From Bacteroidota bacterium (GTDB taxonomy: Bacteria > Bacteroidota > Bacteroidia > B-17B0 > Aurantibacillaceae), in the NCBI GenBank assembly GCA_019638705.1, contig JAHBTI010000019.1:1-64000 (forward strand): a DNA stretch of 64,000 nt, read 5' to 3'. How positions within the stretch are numbered: the first letter of the stretch is position 1; each line of letters begins with the position of its first letter. Below, in pieces: positions 38,201 through 46,143 of this stretch. Made by a program: the position numbers and the translations under genes. Under the pieces are notes generated by a model. That model worked only from the letters and a program-made list of their open reading frames with translations. It searched no databases and was not told the origin of the DNA.

Positions 38201-39639
38201 TATTAAACGCCCAAAACCCTTCATATACATACCCTACGGCAGGTTTGCACCTTGTTAAACTCGTTACAAAAAACGATAATCAGTGCAGAGACTCTGTTTA
38301 CAAAAACATTATGGTAAACTTCAGACCAAACGTGAATTTTACCGTGAACACCACTTGCCTTAACCAAAGTACCACGTTCTCTAATCAAACCACTATTCCA
38401 ACAGGCTCTATTACATCGTGGAACTGGGATTTTGACAACGATTCCAACTGGGACAGTCAATTGCTTACGCCAAGTCATACTTATACGGCAGGCGGCATTT
38501 ACTCGTGCATATTGCAAGCTACAAGCAATAAGGGCTGCGTGGCTGCAAAAACAGGAACGGTGTTAGTACACGAAAAACCGACCGCCGATTTCAGTTTCCC
38601 ACGAAGACCCTGCCTCAGCGATGTTGTTGAATATACCAACCTCACCACATCACCAAACGGGTTCATCAGGGGGTATGAGTGGGATTACACATCTGACGGA
38701 ACGGTAGATAATACAACGGCAGAAGCCAAGCACACATTTTCGGTAAACGGCGTGGTGGCTACCAGACTTGCCGTAATAAACAACTTTGGCTGTACCAGCG
38801 TGATAACAAAAACCTTGTACATCAATCCAAAAGCAAAAGCATCGTTTTATGCCGATAAAACAGACGGCTGCCCTGCTTTGTGTGTTATGTTTTCAAATTT
38901 GTCTTCTATTCCGTCAGGTTCTATAACCAACATTGAATGGGATTTTGGAGACGGAGATGTGCCAAGCTACGGACCAAATCCTGTGCACTGTTTTAATTCG
39001 GGTGCTTACGATATTACCATTAAGCTAACCAGCGACAGCGGTTGTGTAACCACACACAATGCCGAAAACTACATAAATGTGCGTAATTTGCCGGTGGCAG
39101 GGTTTAATGTCTTTCCTTCGGAAGTGGACGAAGATGAGCCGAATATTTCCATTGTTTCCAATGCCTCGTCAGATGCAACCTCAGCACGCTATTTTATAAG
39201 CGACGGTGCTAACTTTAATACGTTTGATTTTAACCATACCATTCGTAACCTTGACACAAGAGTGAAACCAATGATAGTGCAGGTAGTAAGAAACCAATAC
39301 GGCTGTGCCGATACCACGTTTAAATTATTAGACCTTAAACCGTCGTTTAATGTTTATGTGCCTGATGTGTTTACACCTAACGGCGACGGACTGAATGATG
39401 TTTTTCAGGTAAAAGGATTGGGAATAAGTAAATTTAATATGAGAATTTTTGACCGTTGGGGACATTTGATTTTTGAATCAAACGACATTAACCAATCGTG
39501 GGACGGCAGAGCAAGAAACAGCGATTCGCCCATAAAAGAAGGGGTGTATATTTGGAAAGCGCGTATAATGGATATTTTCGGGAAAACACACGATTTATCG
39601 GGACACGTTACGGCTCTGATTGATGACGGGGATTATTAA
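32251..39639 (+). CDS. Giant PKD-repeat adhesin-like protein with T9SS type B sorting domain
   Basis: The 2462-residue product starts with a signal peptide (MGIKKYTLLLSFLLFALCNS, then VFGQ). An N-terminal jelly-roll-like region (about residues 110-315; MDFETGTIAGWTLLRAGANT, YRYAVVLNIPG) is followed by about 22 PKD-type modules of roughly 85-95 residues, recognised by cores such as YDWDFGDGSPH, YAWDFGDGNFA, WNWDFNDNNTS and YEWDYTSDGTV. Most repeats are the compact beta-sandwich with the WDFGDG signature, some degenerated (for example YTWTMENGVPN). The C-terminus (about 2370-2462) is the gliding-motility-associated T9SS type B domain: FNVYVPDVFTPNGDGLNDVF and FDRWGHLIFESND. I infer a long surface stalk, probably an adhesin. 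A shared terminator follows. Confidence 0.93.
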   Translation: MGIKKYTLLLSFLLFALCNSVFGQKKQTVADTGAFDYAYWNAVADKMQFDKAGKEEFIIGQKGNYLAELNHNHVHVKEEDIVWTNITPQNQGNGKHGGGSINAAGDDCNNMDFETGTIAGWTLLRAGANTTSVSIASANFGASTNGVDYAIVTAGADPNAPFPRVFPGGNFSLRLGNTDNNQASGARGFATRAQQTFSVTAANAKFTYRYAVVLNIPGNDNSHNFDFQKPRFIAEIVDAVGGISSCSMFSVTAGVGATGFSLATNAIQYKPWSTVIADLTPFIGQNITVRFTAYDCAPTGHFGYAYIDAYCDAWEAGAVDTVCVGSPVTMCAPEGLRTYTWATSGGLQLSTNRCYSTTATGSFVCYTTLFASGATTAVCNGPTFTHTIVNRPSPVIDFTPTPAASCIKNFTFTNGMAAVPPFSGLISSFMWRFGDNTTNTISPNPVHTYSAAGTFSVKLKGTTTFGCSDSIVRTIIAHPEPTVSFNPPSYCENSAVPFISTSSVTAPGAITGYTWNLGGGSVPTSTLQNPVSVYATQGIYPITLDVITNQGCTGTLTQTLNILPPPSITFTAQNKCDVNGTAFSADTYTNITWGSITSYTWNFGDGQTSNAAIPTHNYAAPGAYTITFAATSAANCTAVTSNSFFIAPSPSVAFATTSISACEPQYTFAHVYAQALNTGVLPFIGFHYYWDFGNSVPTATNNPNNPYTFPAIGSYTVKMIGVSEFAGGVFCADTAVHQITIHPYPNININVPSECENAVFTVVSNTTAGSGIVATYDWDFGDGSPHSNQPAPSHAYSAFNTYTVDLHTVSDVGCVRNFSNVITAYPNPVAAFSYSTLNNCSLPYTYTNTSSVANSGGSFISGYLWDFSGVGTNTSAVFQPGIVNFPANGDYTVSLIAISNHDCRDTLTVNILVHPNPEIAFEAEPKCFGNDVPISTSISISPIPNPGASMTYTWNFGDNTTTGVASPPPHTYITSGTYLITFTATSNMGCVATASQNVDVFPIPVVDFTTNLNVCLGDINTFTNTASIAFPGAIVSYAWDFGDGNFAAGVGGGAPVSNAYAAVGSYSATYIAYSDEECTTAVTKTITVRPTPTASFTTNGGCLNIVSNFVDNSTITGVGNNIVSWNWDFNDNNTSALQNPNYTYTNSGIFTPSLTVTTNFGCIGVVSNTLQIFPLPSISFDPPDVCTGVVVQFTNTPTVPTGTVNSFVWDFADSTPTVSTPVPSHTYATGAYVVTVTVGTDQNCFNTNTANISVYPYPEATITPVNNSCVNDMVSINTNVSITQGVVASHTLSYGDGGQSISTTTAPYLAAHTYTAYNTYTISLAAEGSLGGCTRTFTNTIQVYPKPFTDFNADNFCLNDVTTFTNISTIPATYSITSHLWEFGDASPNSNLSSVTHLYAGAGMYAVKLTEFSYIDANLTCSTSIVKTVTINPLPVPSFTNNKVCAGTAMSFTDTSIGNNNVVGWSWDFENVGTENSSLQNPTHTYSVAGTHTVEFTARNNFGCSSSTLQQVSVISIPTPSFVTSNVCFNLLTNFTDLSTQDAIVTPTNLSYAWNLSNGATSNAQNPAHTYTTPGNYTVQLTVTNFSNCSNAFTSTLSVYPLPTVSFNAPDVCLGTAIQFTNNSSISSGTIVSKEWNFNDGTPTVLANAPTYTYALDGAYVVTLTATSDHGCVQTATDNLTVHPYASAIVFPVGGTFKCINDQVTFNTNLTVPAGSVASTLFYGDGAFTNSAAQTYTSAHTYTTYGTYTVQLNTVTSLGGCSRTFTTGVTVYPRPFVNFAVSNVCHNDTTLFTNLTTVPGGYSIDSYLWNFGIIGAPNATTTNTKFKYTNSGSYNITLVAFSNGCSSQQQTLINIRPLPVPSFTANTVCEGLPTTFTNTSTGSGSLSPLWDLYNNGQVLGTFNSFPYTYPVANTYSVKLTITTAFNCTANIVKTVTVLAKPIPSFTATEVCFGNPTLFTDQSAVGSGIQLTYTWTMENGVPNSVLNAQNPSYTYPTAGLHLVKLVTKNDNQCRDSVYKNIMVNFRPNVNFTVNTTCLNQSTTFSNQTTIPTGSITSWNWDFDNDSNWDSQLLTPSHTYTAGGIYSCILQATSNKGCVAAKTGTVLVHEKPTADFSFPRRPCLSDVVEYTNLTTSPNGFIRGYEWDYTSDGTVDNTTAEAKHTFSVNGVVATRLAVINNFGCTSVITKTLYINPKAKASFYADKTDGCPALCVMFSNLSSIPSGSITNIEWDFGDGDVPSYGPNPVHCFNSGAYDITIKLTSDSGCVTTHNAENYINVRNLPVAGFNVFPSEVDEDEPNISIVSNASSDATSARYFISDGANFNTFDFNHTIRNLDTRVKPMIVQVVRNQYGCADTTFKLLDLKPSFNVYVPDVFTPNGDGLNDVFQVKGLGISKFNMRIFDRWGHLIFESNDINQSWDGRARNSDSPIKEGVYIWKARIMDIFGKTHDLSGHVTALIDDGDY

Positions 39640-39678
39640 TAATTTTAAATAGTATCGATAAAATACGGAAACGAAAAC

Positions 39679-39716
39679 AAAAAACCGTAATTCTTTAAAG
39701 AATTACGGTTTTTTTA
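39679..39716. terminator. Perfect bidirectional terminator hairpin
   Basis: CCGTAATTCTTT directly abuts its exact complement AAAGAATTACGG, flanked by six A and seven T bases. It can terminate both the adhesin gene on the plus strand and the LamG gene at 39744 on the minus strand. Confidence 0.9.
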
Positions 39717-39743
39717 CGCTAATATTCTATAAACCTCCTCTGT

Positions 39744-41027
39744 TTATTCTACCTTTATTATCTTTTTTTCAGACAAGCCATTTATGCTCAACACATATAC
39801 ACCTTCCGCCAATTCAGAAAAGTTTAGTTGAAATTCTTCGTACAGTATCTTATCGCTTAAAATTACTTTTCCTGTGATGTTAGTTATTTTGTAATCAGAA
39901 CCTACTAATTTGCTATCAACTTTAATGGTCATAAATCTATTTACAGGATTTGGAAAAACAGACAAGATATTTTCATCATCATTTTCATTAATTCCTGTAA
40001 TATTTTTTACTGTAAGCATAGAGGTATTACTCATATAATGAAACCCACAATCGTCGGCAACTGCACATCTATACATAGCATTATTGTGAGTTTGAGTTAC
40101 GTTGGCAATAGTAAGTACCGATGTTGTAACTCCGCTATAAGGAAAGGAATCCGTTAAAACAGAAAATGATGTATCTAATATTTTTGCCTCCTGCCATTGA
40201 TACGTTACATTGGTATTTGTAGAGATTACTGAAAATTGTGTAGTGCTTGAAATATTTACGGTTTGGTTTGGCGAAACCACCAACAACGGAGTTTGAGTTT
40301 GACAACCTATATAAATAGATGAAATTTCATCGTTTGATAATATTCTATCCCAAATGGCAATGTCATCTATTTTTCCATTCCAATAATAAGAGAGAACGCC
40401 GTACTCACGTCCTGTTCCTATAGTCCACATATCAGAATCGTAACCAATGCTCATACTTACTGTCTGGCTAGTGCTAAAAGCACCATTGATAAATAGCTTC
40501 TGAACATTATTAACATCATCAAATTGAAATACTATATTATACCAAACACCTGTGCTGAAATTAGAAAGGGGATTCAAAAACGGACCATTCCCAATAGGCG
40601 AACCAATGCAACAAAGCCACCCTATATTATAATTGTTATCCTTGCTATACCCCATATAAACGGATTCAAAATAACTATTACCTAAAATATTTTTAGCTAA
40701 AATCGATTTATACGCAGTATTAGGATTAGTATTAAATAGTACCCAAGAAGAAATTGTAAGATTTTTCGGGCGCAAATTTGTTGCATTGTCAAGAATGGAT
40801 ATATAATCATTAACTCCGTCAAAACTATATGCGCTGTTTTGATTATTGAATCTGTCAGTAGTTAATGTTGCTCCATGTACTGTGCCATGATTTTCGTTTC
40901 CGCTATTATCATTGGCATTGCCGCTAAACGGATAAGAGGCTAATAGACCTAATGTGGGAGTGTATTGTGCTTTTACTGCTAAAACTAATAACACCACACT
41001 ACAAAGTAAAGCCGATTTAGTTTTCAT
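39744..41027 (-). CDS. LamG-domain secreted protein with T9SS type A sorting domain
   Basis: The 427-residue protein has a signal peptide (MKTKSALLCSVVLLVLAVKA then Q). A LamG/concanavalin-like jelly roll covers about residues 25-235, with YPFSGNANDNSGNENHGTVH, AYSFDGVNDYISIL, WVLFNTNP and a GKIDDIAIWDRILSNDEISS end. A short Ig-like module (about 245-340; VSPNQTVNISSTTQFSVI) follows, then the C-terminal T9SS type A sorting signal (about 350-427; VFPNPVNRFMTIKVDSKL, LAEGVYVLSINGLSEKKIIK). It is exported and probably binds carbohydrate. The shared hairpin at 39679 ends it. Confidence 0.92.
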   Translation of the reverse strand: MKTKSALLCSVVLLVLAVKAQYTPTLGLLASYPFSGNANDNSGNENHGTVHGATLTTDRFNNQNSAYSFDGVNDYISILDNATNLRPKNLTISSWVLFNTNPNTAYKSILAKNILGNSYFESVYMGYSKDNNYNIGWLCCIGSPIGNGPFLNPLSNFSTGVWYNIVFQFDDVNNVQKLFINGAFSTSQTVSMSIGYDSDMWTIGTGREYGVLSYYWNGKIDDIAIWDRILSNDEISSIYIGCQTQTPLLVVSPNQTVNISSTTQFSVISTNTNVTYQWQEAKILDTSFSVLTDSFPYSGVTTSVLTIANVTQTHNNAMYRCAVADDCGFHYMSNTSMLTVKNITGINENDDENILSVFPNPVNRFMTIKVDSKLVGSDYKITNITGKVILSDKILYEEFQLNFSELAEGVYVLSINGLSEKKIIKVE

Positions 41028-41092
41028 GATTGTGAAGTTGGTAAACGCTAAATTAAATCATTTATACTTCACAACAAAACTCTCTAAAAAAT

Positions 41093-42031
41093 TTAAAAAT
41101 TCACTCTTTCCTTTTCAATCACCAAAGGGCGTTTTCTTACTTGTGTGTGAATAGCTCCAATGTACTCGCCAATAATTCCTATAAAAAACAACTGTATGGA
41201 AGAGAAAAAGAAAATACCAATTACCATAGGTGCTGTGCCAACCTGAAAATTATCCCAATAAATTAATTTATAAACTAAATAACCAATAGCTACAAGAAGG
41301 CTTATAATTGCGGTGAAAAAACCAATAAATGCCGATAAACGCAATGGTATCTTGGAATGATTGACGAAACCAAGCATTGCAAGGTCGTAAAGGGTAAAGA
41401 AATTATTTTTTGATTTGCCAAATTCTCTTTTATCCTGTGTATATTCCAAAGTTTTTATATTCCACCCGTATTCTATCACCATTCCTCTAAAATAAGGATA
41501 AGGGTCATCTATCATTCTCACAACATTTAAAAATTTCTGGTCATATAAACCGAATCCGGTGAAATTGGAAAGTTGATCTATGTTTGAAATTCTCTTAATA
41601 ATAAAGTAAAATATTTTCCGGATAAAAAACATAAAAGGATTTTCTTTGCTTTTTGTTTTAATTCCAAGCACTAAAACAGACCCTTTTTCCCATTCTTTTA
41701 TAAATTTCGGTATCATTTCCGGAGGGTCTTGTAAATCTGCAACCATTGCAATAACAGCTTCGCCTGTACATTGAAGAAGTCCATAATAAGGCGAACGGAC
41801 ATGACCAAAATTACGGACATTGGATATAACCTTCACTCGCCTGTCTTTCTCTGCGATTGTTTTAATAACAGACAGTGTATTGTCTGATGAGGCGTTATCT
41901 ATAAATAAATGTTCAAAATCATAATCTGAAATAGTATTGGTAACTTGGCGTACGCGCAGGTATAAGTTTTCAATGTTTTTTTCTTCATTGTAACATGGTG
42001 TGAATATGGTTATTTTCTTTCGCTCTTCCAT
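41093..42031 (-). CDS. Family 2 glycosyltransferase with two C-terminal transmembrane segments
   Basis: The 312-residue protein resembles polyprenyl-phosphate glycosyltransferases (DPM1/GtrB type). It has TIFTPCYNEEKNIENLYLRV, LFIDNASSDNTLSVI and the metal-binding VAMVADLQDPPEMIPKFI (DxQDPPE). Two hydrophobic segments near residues 225-250 and 260-290 anchor it in the inner membrane. It probably makes undecaprenyl-phosphate sugar for a GT-C transferase or for periplasmic glycan modification. The ATG at 42031 is chosen; an ATG five codons upstream (42046) is equally possible. The next gene diverges on the other strand, 41 bases away. Confidence 0.88.
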   Translation of the reverse strand: MEERKKITIFTPCYNEEKNIENLYLRVRQVTNTISDYDFEHLFIDNASSDNTLSVIKTIAEKDRRVKVISNVRNFGHVRSPYYGLLQCTGEAVIAMVADLQDPPEMIPKFIKEWEKGSVLVLGIKTKSKENPFMFFIRKIFYFIIKRISNIDQLSNFTGFGLYDQKFLNVVRMIDDPYPYFRGMVIEYGWNIKTLEYTQDKREFGKSKNNFFTLYDLAMLGFVNHSKIPLRLSAFIGFFTAIISLLVAIGYLVYKLIYWDNFQVGTAPMVIGIFFFSSIQLFFIGIIGEYIGAIHTQVRKRPLVIEKERVNF

Positions 42032-42072
42032 ATTTTTATAATACATTTACGCCACTAAGATAGTGCTTAAGT

Positions 42073-42822
42073 ATGAATTTAATTCAAAAAAAAATACTCC
42101 GCTTGGGATACAATTTGGTGCGATTATCCAAGCCTTATAAAAAAAATAACCTGACATATAGCAGGGTATTGCCTTTGGCGATTTATTCGCCGTGGTACGA
42201 TGATAAAATATTTCAGGATACCTATAAAAAAATAGCTACAAAATATACATTGGTGGACGAATTCAGGTGTTTTGAACTTTGGAAATTAATTGAACAAACA
42301 AATAAATTAGATGAAACCGCTGCTGTTCTTGAAGTTGGAGTTTGGAGAGGTGGAACAAGTGTAATAATGGCAACTAAACTGAAACTATTGAATTCATCTT
42401 CCGTAGTTTATGCAGCTGACACGTTTGAAGGAGTGGTTAAAACATCGGAAAAAGATGCCAGCTATCGTGGAGGTGAACATGCCGATACAAGTTTAGACCT
42501 CTTTTTCAATTTATATACAAGTCTTGGATTAAAAAATATTAATACACTAAAAGGTATTTTCCCTGAACAAACAGCGAGTCAAGTTCCTACAGATACCAAG
42601 TTTAAATTATGTCATATAGATGTTGATGTATATTTATCCGCCAAAGATGTGCAGGATTGGATTTGGGATAAGCTTATTATAGGTGGCATGATTTTATTTG
42701 ATGATTACGGTTTTAGCTCTACGAATGGTATTACCAATTTTGTGAACGAGCAAATGCTTCTGAATGACCGTGTAATTCTTCATAACTTAAATGGTCATGC
42801 AGTTATTATAAAAATAAAGTAA
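42073..42822 (+). CDS. TylF/MycF-family O-methyltransferase
   Basis: The 249-residue protein matches sugar O-methyltransferases of the macrocin (TylF/MycF) type: YTLVDEFRCFELWKLIEQTN, the SAM site AAVLEVGVWRGGTSVIMAT (about residues 84-102), YAADTFEGVVKT and the metal/His motif KLCHIDVDVYLSAKDV. The DDYG pair near residue 217 (MILFDDYGF) is typical. It probably O-methylates a deoxysugar of the glycan. It is transcribed opposite to its neighbours, diverging from the GT2 gene and converging with the epimerase gene. Confidence 0.85.
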   Translation: MNLIQKKILRLGYNLVRLSKPYKKNNLTYSRVLPLAIYSPWYDDKIFQDTYKKIATKYTLVDEFRCFELWKLIEQTNKLDETAAVLEVGVWRGGTSVIMATKLKLLNSSSVVYAADTFEGVVKTSEKDASYRGGEHADTSLDLFFNLYTSLGLKNINTLKGIFPEQTASQVPTDTKFKLCHIDVDVYLSAKDVQDWIWDKLIIGGMILFDDYGFSSTNGITNFVNEQMLLNDRVILHNLNGHAVIIKIK

Positions 42823-42852
42823 ACACCAGAACAATATTTCGGTTGTTTTAAA

Positions 42853-43866
42853 TCAGTCCGTTTTCAAATTAGGAGTTTGGGTTTCTTTGATAGACTCTTC
42901 AATAGTTGTCCATACGTTTAAACCTAAAGATATGGCTTTGGCAATTGATGGCACATAATTTAATCTCCGTTCTTGTTTTATCGTTCCAAGCACTACCACT
43001 TTTTTTTCAGGTGCCAGTATGTCTCGTACCAATTCAGCCAGTTTTATGATGGAATAAGCTTTGTCAGACCCGACATTATATGGTTCACTTTTTCCGTCTG
43101 CAAGCAATTTAAGTAGCCAAACGGCTAAATCTTGACCATGCAAAAAACTTCTTCTGGCAAGACCGCTGCCATTTATCCGTAGTTCTTTATCATTAAGAGC
43201 CTGCCGGATTAAAATATTTAAAATCAAATGTGAGCCTATCCCAAAGCCTGCAAATGCAAAACAGCGAGCTGTTATCACTTCAAAACCGTTTTCTTTACCA
43301 TAACTGTATGCAAGCATTTCTGAGGCGCGCTTAGCCTCTCCATACACGTTTTCAGTATAGTTGGATTCGGGAGCAGTTGTTAAGTTTTCAGGAATGAAAG
43401 GAATATCTTTTGAAACCTCACCGTAAACAGCACCTGAACTGATTATTAATACTCTTTCGGCTCTGCTGGCAACAATATGCTCTAATACATGATTTGTACC
43501 TGCTACAATTTCATTAAACACAGTAACCGGCTTTTCAAATCCAAGTGGTTTTGTGTTTGCAGCCCCATGAATAAACATATCAAATTTTTCACTCGTGAAA
43601 GGGTAGTTCAATACATCACCTTTAACCCAATTTAGCCAATCAATACTATTGTATTCCGGATTATTTTTTAAAAAAATCTCCGGGTTTCTAGAAAGGAGAG
43701 TAATCCTTATCTGAAAACCGTTTGTGTTGAGCAGATTAAATAATTTCAGCAACCAGTAGCCAAAAAAACCTGTTCCGCCTGTTATAAATATTGATTTGCC
43801 CTTTAATGCGGATAAATTAACTCGGTTAATGATTTGCTCATATTTTTCAGATGTAACAGGTGCCAC
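42853..43866 (-). CDS. NAD-dependent epimerase/dehydratase (extended SDR)
   Basis: A 337-residue extended short-chain dehydrogenase with the cofactor motif SIFITGGTGFFGYWLLKLFN near residue 25, an IHGAANTKPLGFEKPVTVFN segment, the catalytic Tyr-x-x-x-Lys as VYGEAKRASEML (about residues 174-178) and SSGAVYGE upstream. The C-terminal half (RINGSGLARRSFLHGQDLAV, PYNVGSDKAYSI) is like UDP-glucose 4-epimerases and GDP-sugar reductases. It probably modifies a nucleotide sugar in this locus. The product is unknown. It is the last gene of the minus-strand run that starts with YfhO. Confidence 0.85.
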   Translation of the reverse strand: MAPVTSEKYEQIINRVNLSALKGKSIFITGGTGFFGYWLLKLFNLLNTNGFQIRITLLSRNPEIFLKNNPEYNSIDWLNWVKGDVLNYPFTSEKFDMFIHGAANTKPLGFEKPVTVFNEIVAGTNHVLEHIVASRAERVLIISSGAVYGEVSKDIPFIPENLTTAPESNYTENVYGEAKRASEMLAYSYGKENGFEVITARCFAFAGFGIGSHLILNILIRQALNDKELRINGSGLARRSFLHGQDLAVWLLKLLADGKSEPYNVGSDKAYSIIKLAELVRDILAPEKKVVVLGTIKQERRLNYVPSIAKAISLGLNVWTTIEESIKETQTPNLKTD

Positions 43867-43893
43867 TATATAATCATCAATGTTCTGTCAAAA

Positions 43894-45072
43894 CTAATAT
43901 AATTTAATGACTTTATTCGTAAGCCCAAGGGTATTTCTTATCTGACTCTCAATCTCATTTTGATAAGGACGGGTAGAAATAAGAATAGTATCTGTTTTTG
44001 ATTTCAAAGATTCAGGAGATATAACATTAACACCATTCAAACTCTTTCCCTGATATTTTGGATTAGAATCTACAAAAGCAGATATTTTTACATCTCTTAA
44101 TTTGCTGTTTACGAGTAAACGCAACGTTTGTGCGCCGGTACCCCAGACAATTATAGATTCATTTTCACCCCCTATTTTTTCAATAATGGCGTTTATTTCT
44201 TTTTCTTTCGCATGGCACATTTCAACGTAAGCAGCTATATTTTTAGGCGACTCTTTGTCCATCACAAAATTAGTATCAGCAGCAAGTTCTTTCCTAAACA
44301 CAGAAAGGATAGCCGGTGTAACCGTGTTGTGATTAACATTAAGCGGTACTTGTGAAATGTCAACTTTCGAGAATTTATTTTTTTTCATCAGGTTATCCAG
44401 CGAACCGGGTCCGAAGAAGTTAATATGCTCAACGCTAAATTCCTGAAAAGGAGCATCCTGACCATTAAAGTACTGTGAACCATCAGGTACACCAATAAAA
44501 ATATGCCCATCGGGCGTTAATAATTTCCATAATTTTTCCAAGGACTCATCTAGGTCTTTAATGTGTTCCAACACTCCCACGAGTATCAGCATATCTATTG
44601 AGCCATTAGGCAATTCAATATTTGAAATTGTGTTGGTGAGCACATTGATGCCATAATGTCTTTTTGCCGCGGAAGTACACCCCGGCGAAGGGTCTATTCC
44701 CGTGAGGTTCAGATACCCTTCCTTTTTAAACATTGACAACAAAAATCCGGTTGCACAACCCACTTCTACTATATGCATATGTGTATCGGGTAGAAATGGT
44801 TTAAGATATTTTACCATTGCTTCAAATCTCAACCTATCATAATACCCTTCTTTTACCTCAACGGTATTACTTTCATATTTTGACAGTTCGCGATAATAAA
44901 CATCAAACTTTTTTTGGTCAGGAATGTTATCTGCATAACAAAAACCGCAATTATTGCAAGCAACAACATCATAGGAGTCTAACAAGTTAGTGTCTGAAAA
45001 ACCTGAAAAACTCTGATGAAATAATTTTTGATTTTTTTTACCGTCACAAATCGGACAATTTCTTTTTTCCAT
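43894..45072 (-). CDS. Sugar C-methyltransferase-like protein (TylCIII/NovU type)
   Basis: The 392-residue protein has three parts. An N-terminal zinc-binding region (residues 5-45) has CPIC and CNNCGFCYADN. A SAM-binding core follows, with HIVEVGCATGFLLSMFKKEG and LILVGVLEHIKDLDESLEKL. The C-terminal domain (about 290-392) has SIIVWGTGAQTLRLLVNS and ISAFVDSNPKYQGKSLNGVN, typical of the C-methyltransferase C-terminal domain (Methyltransf_13/23/14 order). Such enzymes C-methylate keto-deoxysugar nucleotides. It is followed 27 bases later by the epimerase. Confidence 0.86.
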   Translation of the reverse strand: MEKRNCPICDGKKNQKLFHQSFSGFSDTNLLDSYDVVACNNCGFCYADNIPDQKKFDVYYRELSKYESNTVEVKEGYYDRLRFEAMVKYLKPFLPDTHMHIVEVGCATGFLLSMFKKEGYLNLTGIDPSPGCTSAAKRHYGINVLTNTISNIELPNGSIDMLILVGVLEHIKDLDESLEKLWKLLTPDGHIFIGVPDGSQYFNGQDAPFQEFSVEHINFFGPGSLDNLMKKNKFSKVDISQVPLNVNHNTVTPAILSVFRKELAADTNFVMDKESPKNIAAYVEMCHAKEKEINAIIEKIGGENESIIVWGTGAQTLRLLVNSKLRDVKISAFVDSNPKYQGKSLNGVNVISPESLKSKTDTILISTRPYQNEIESQIRNTLGLTNKVIKLY

Positions 45073-45117
45073 TGATTAAAATTAAATAATAAATACAATT
45101 CAAACTTTATTTAAATC

Positions 45118-46107
45118 CTAAGCCGATAGAATATCTTCAATTCCTATAATACGCTCATTTTCAATTCCGTAAATCATTAAATCCATCTTTATTTCTTCAA
45201 AAAAATCAATAGAAGAAATAAGTATTTTTTCTCTTTTTAATAAGACCTCATCTACTTTCAGATAATTATGTTTAACGTATTCCTTTTTTTCCTCTTTATC
45301 CAATATTCCGATTACATGTTCCATAATCTTATCCACCGGTTTGATAAGTGCCAAAAAATTTCCTCCTGTACCGTAGATATAAAATTTATCTCCACACCTT
45401 TCAATAACTCTTTCTAAAAAATCTGTTTTAACAGCAGGCTTTATCGCCATTACACGAATACAATCATTGTAGCGTGGGGACTCGAATCCTCTCGTTTCCA
45501 TGTGCAGAATTTTTAACCCCACAGATTTCATTAAATGCATCATGGATAGTGGTGAAAAAAAATGAATATGTTCCTGATTTAAATCGTATTCAACATGAGC
45601 ATTACCACTCTGATTCGGCACTTCTATACAAATGTATTTGTTACTAAGTGCCAAGCAATCGGATAAAAATTGTATAGGATTTTGTATGTGCTCAACAACA
45701 TGGAAAAGGCTTAGAACATCGTACCTTGATTTGAATTTACCCAAATCATGTATATCATGGTCATACACATGGTCAAGATTTTTGGTGGCAACGATTTTAT
45801 CCATGGATAGTTCTACACCGTCCACCCGTTTTAAGGTTAATTTTTGTTTGAGATATGCTCCTAAAAAACCCTCGGCACAACCTACATCAATCATCGAACT
45901 AAATTTATACTTTTTCAGAAACTCATACCGTTCCCTATTCTTACGGTCGGTATGCAGCACCCGGTTATTTCTGTTGTGTTTTTCCTTATAGTCTTGCGCA
46001 ATAATATTTTTCCGGAAAAGATGTTGGCAATTACTGCAATTTAACAGCTCATATTTAGTTTCTGTAACCGATTGGGAATTACAACAAGGGCATTTTTGGA
46101 TTTCCAT
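45118..46107 (-). CDS. Class I SAM-dependent methyltransferase, C-methyltransferase-like
   Basis: A 329-residue protein with a Cys-rich N-terminus (KCPCCNSQ and LNCSNCQHLF, a likely zinc knuckle), the SAM core SMIDVGCAEGFLGAYLKQKL and LSLFHVVEHIQNPIQFLSDC, and a later MT-associated segment (KFYIYGTGGNFLALIKPVDK). It is shorter than its neighbour at 43894 but similar in layout, so the two may be paralogues acting on different sugars or positions. The ATG at 46107 is preferred over a TTG at 46119. It is 45 bases from the neighbouring gene. Confidence 0.83.
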   Translation of the reverse strand: MEIQKCPCCNSQSVTETKYELLNCSNCQHLFRKNIIAQDYKEKHNRNNRVLHTDRKNRERYEFLKKYKFSSMIDVGCAEGFLGAYLKQKLTLKRVDGVELSMDKIVATKNLDHVYDHDIHDLGKFKSRYDVLSLFHVVEHIQNPIQFLSDCLALSNKYICIEVPNQSGNAHVEYDLNQEHIHFFSPLSMMHLMKSVGLKILHMETRGFESPRYNDCIRVMAIKPAVKTDFLERVIERCGDKFYIYGTGGNFLALIKPVDKIMEHVIGILDKEEKKEYVKHNYLKVDEVLLKREKILISSIDFFEEIKMDLMIYGIENERIIGIEDILSA

Positions 46108-46143
46108 CTCAACAATCAAAATAATTTTTACACATAAACCAAG

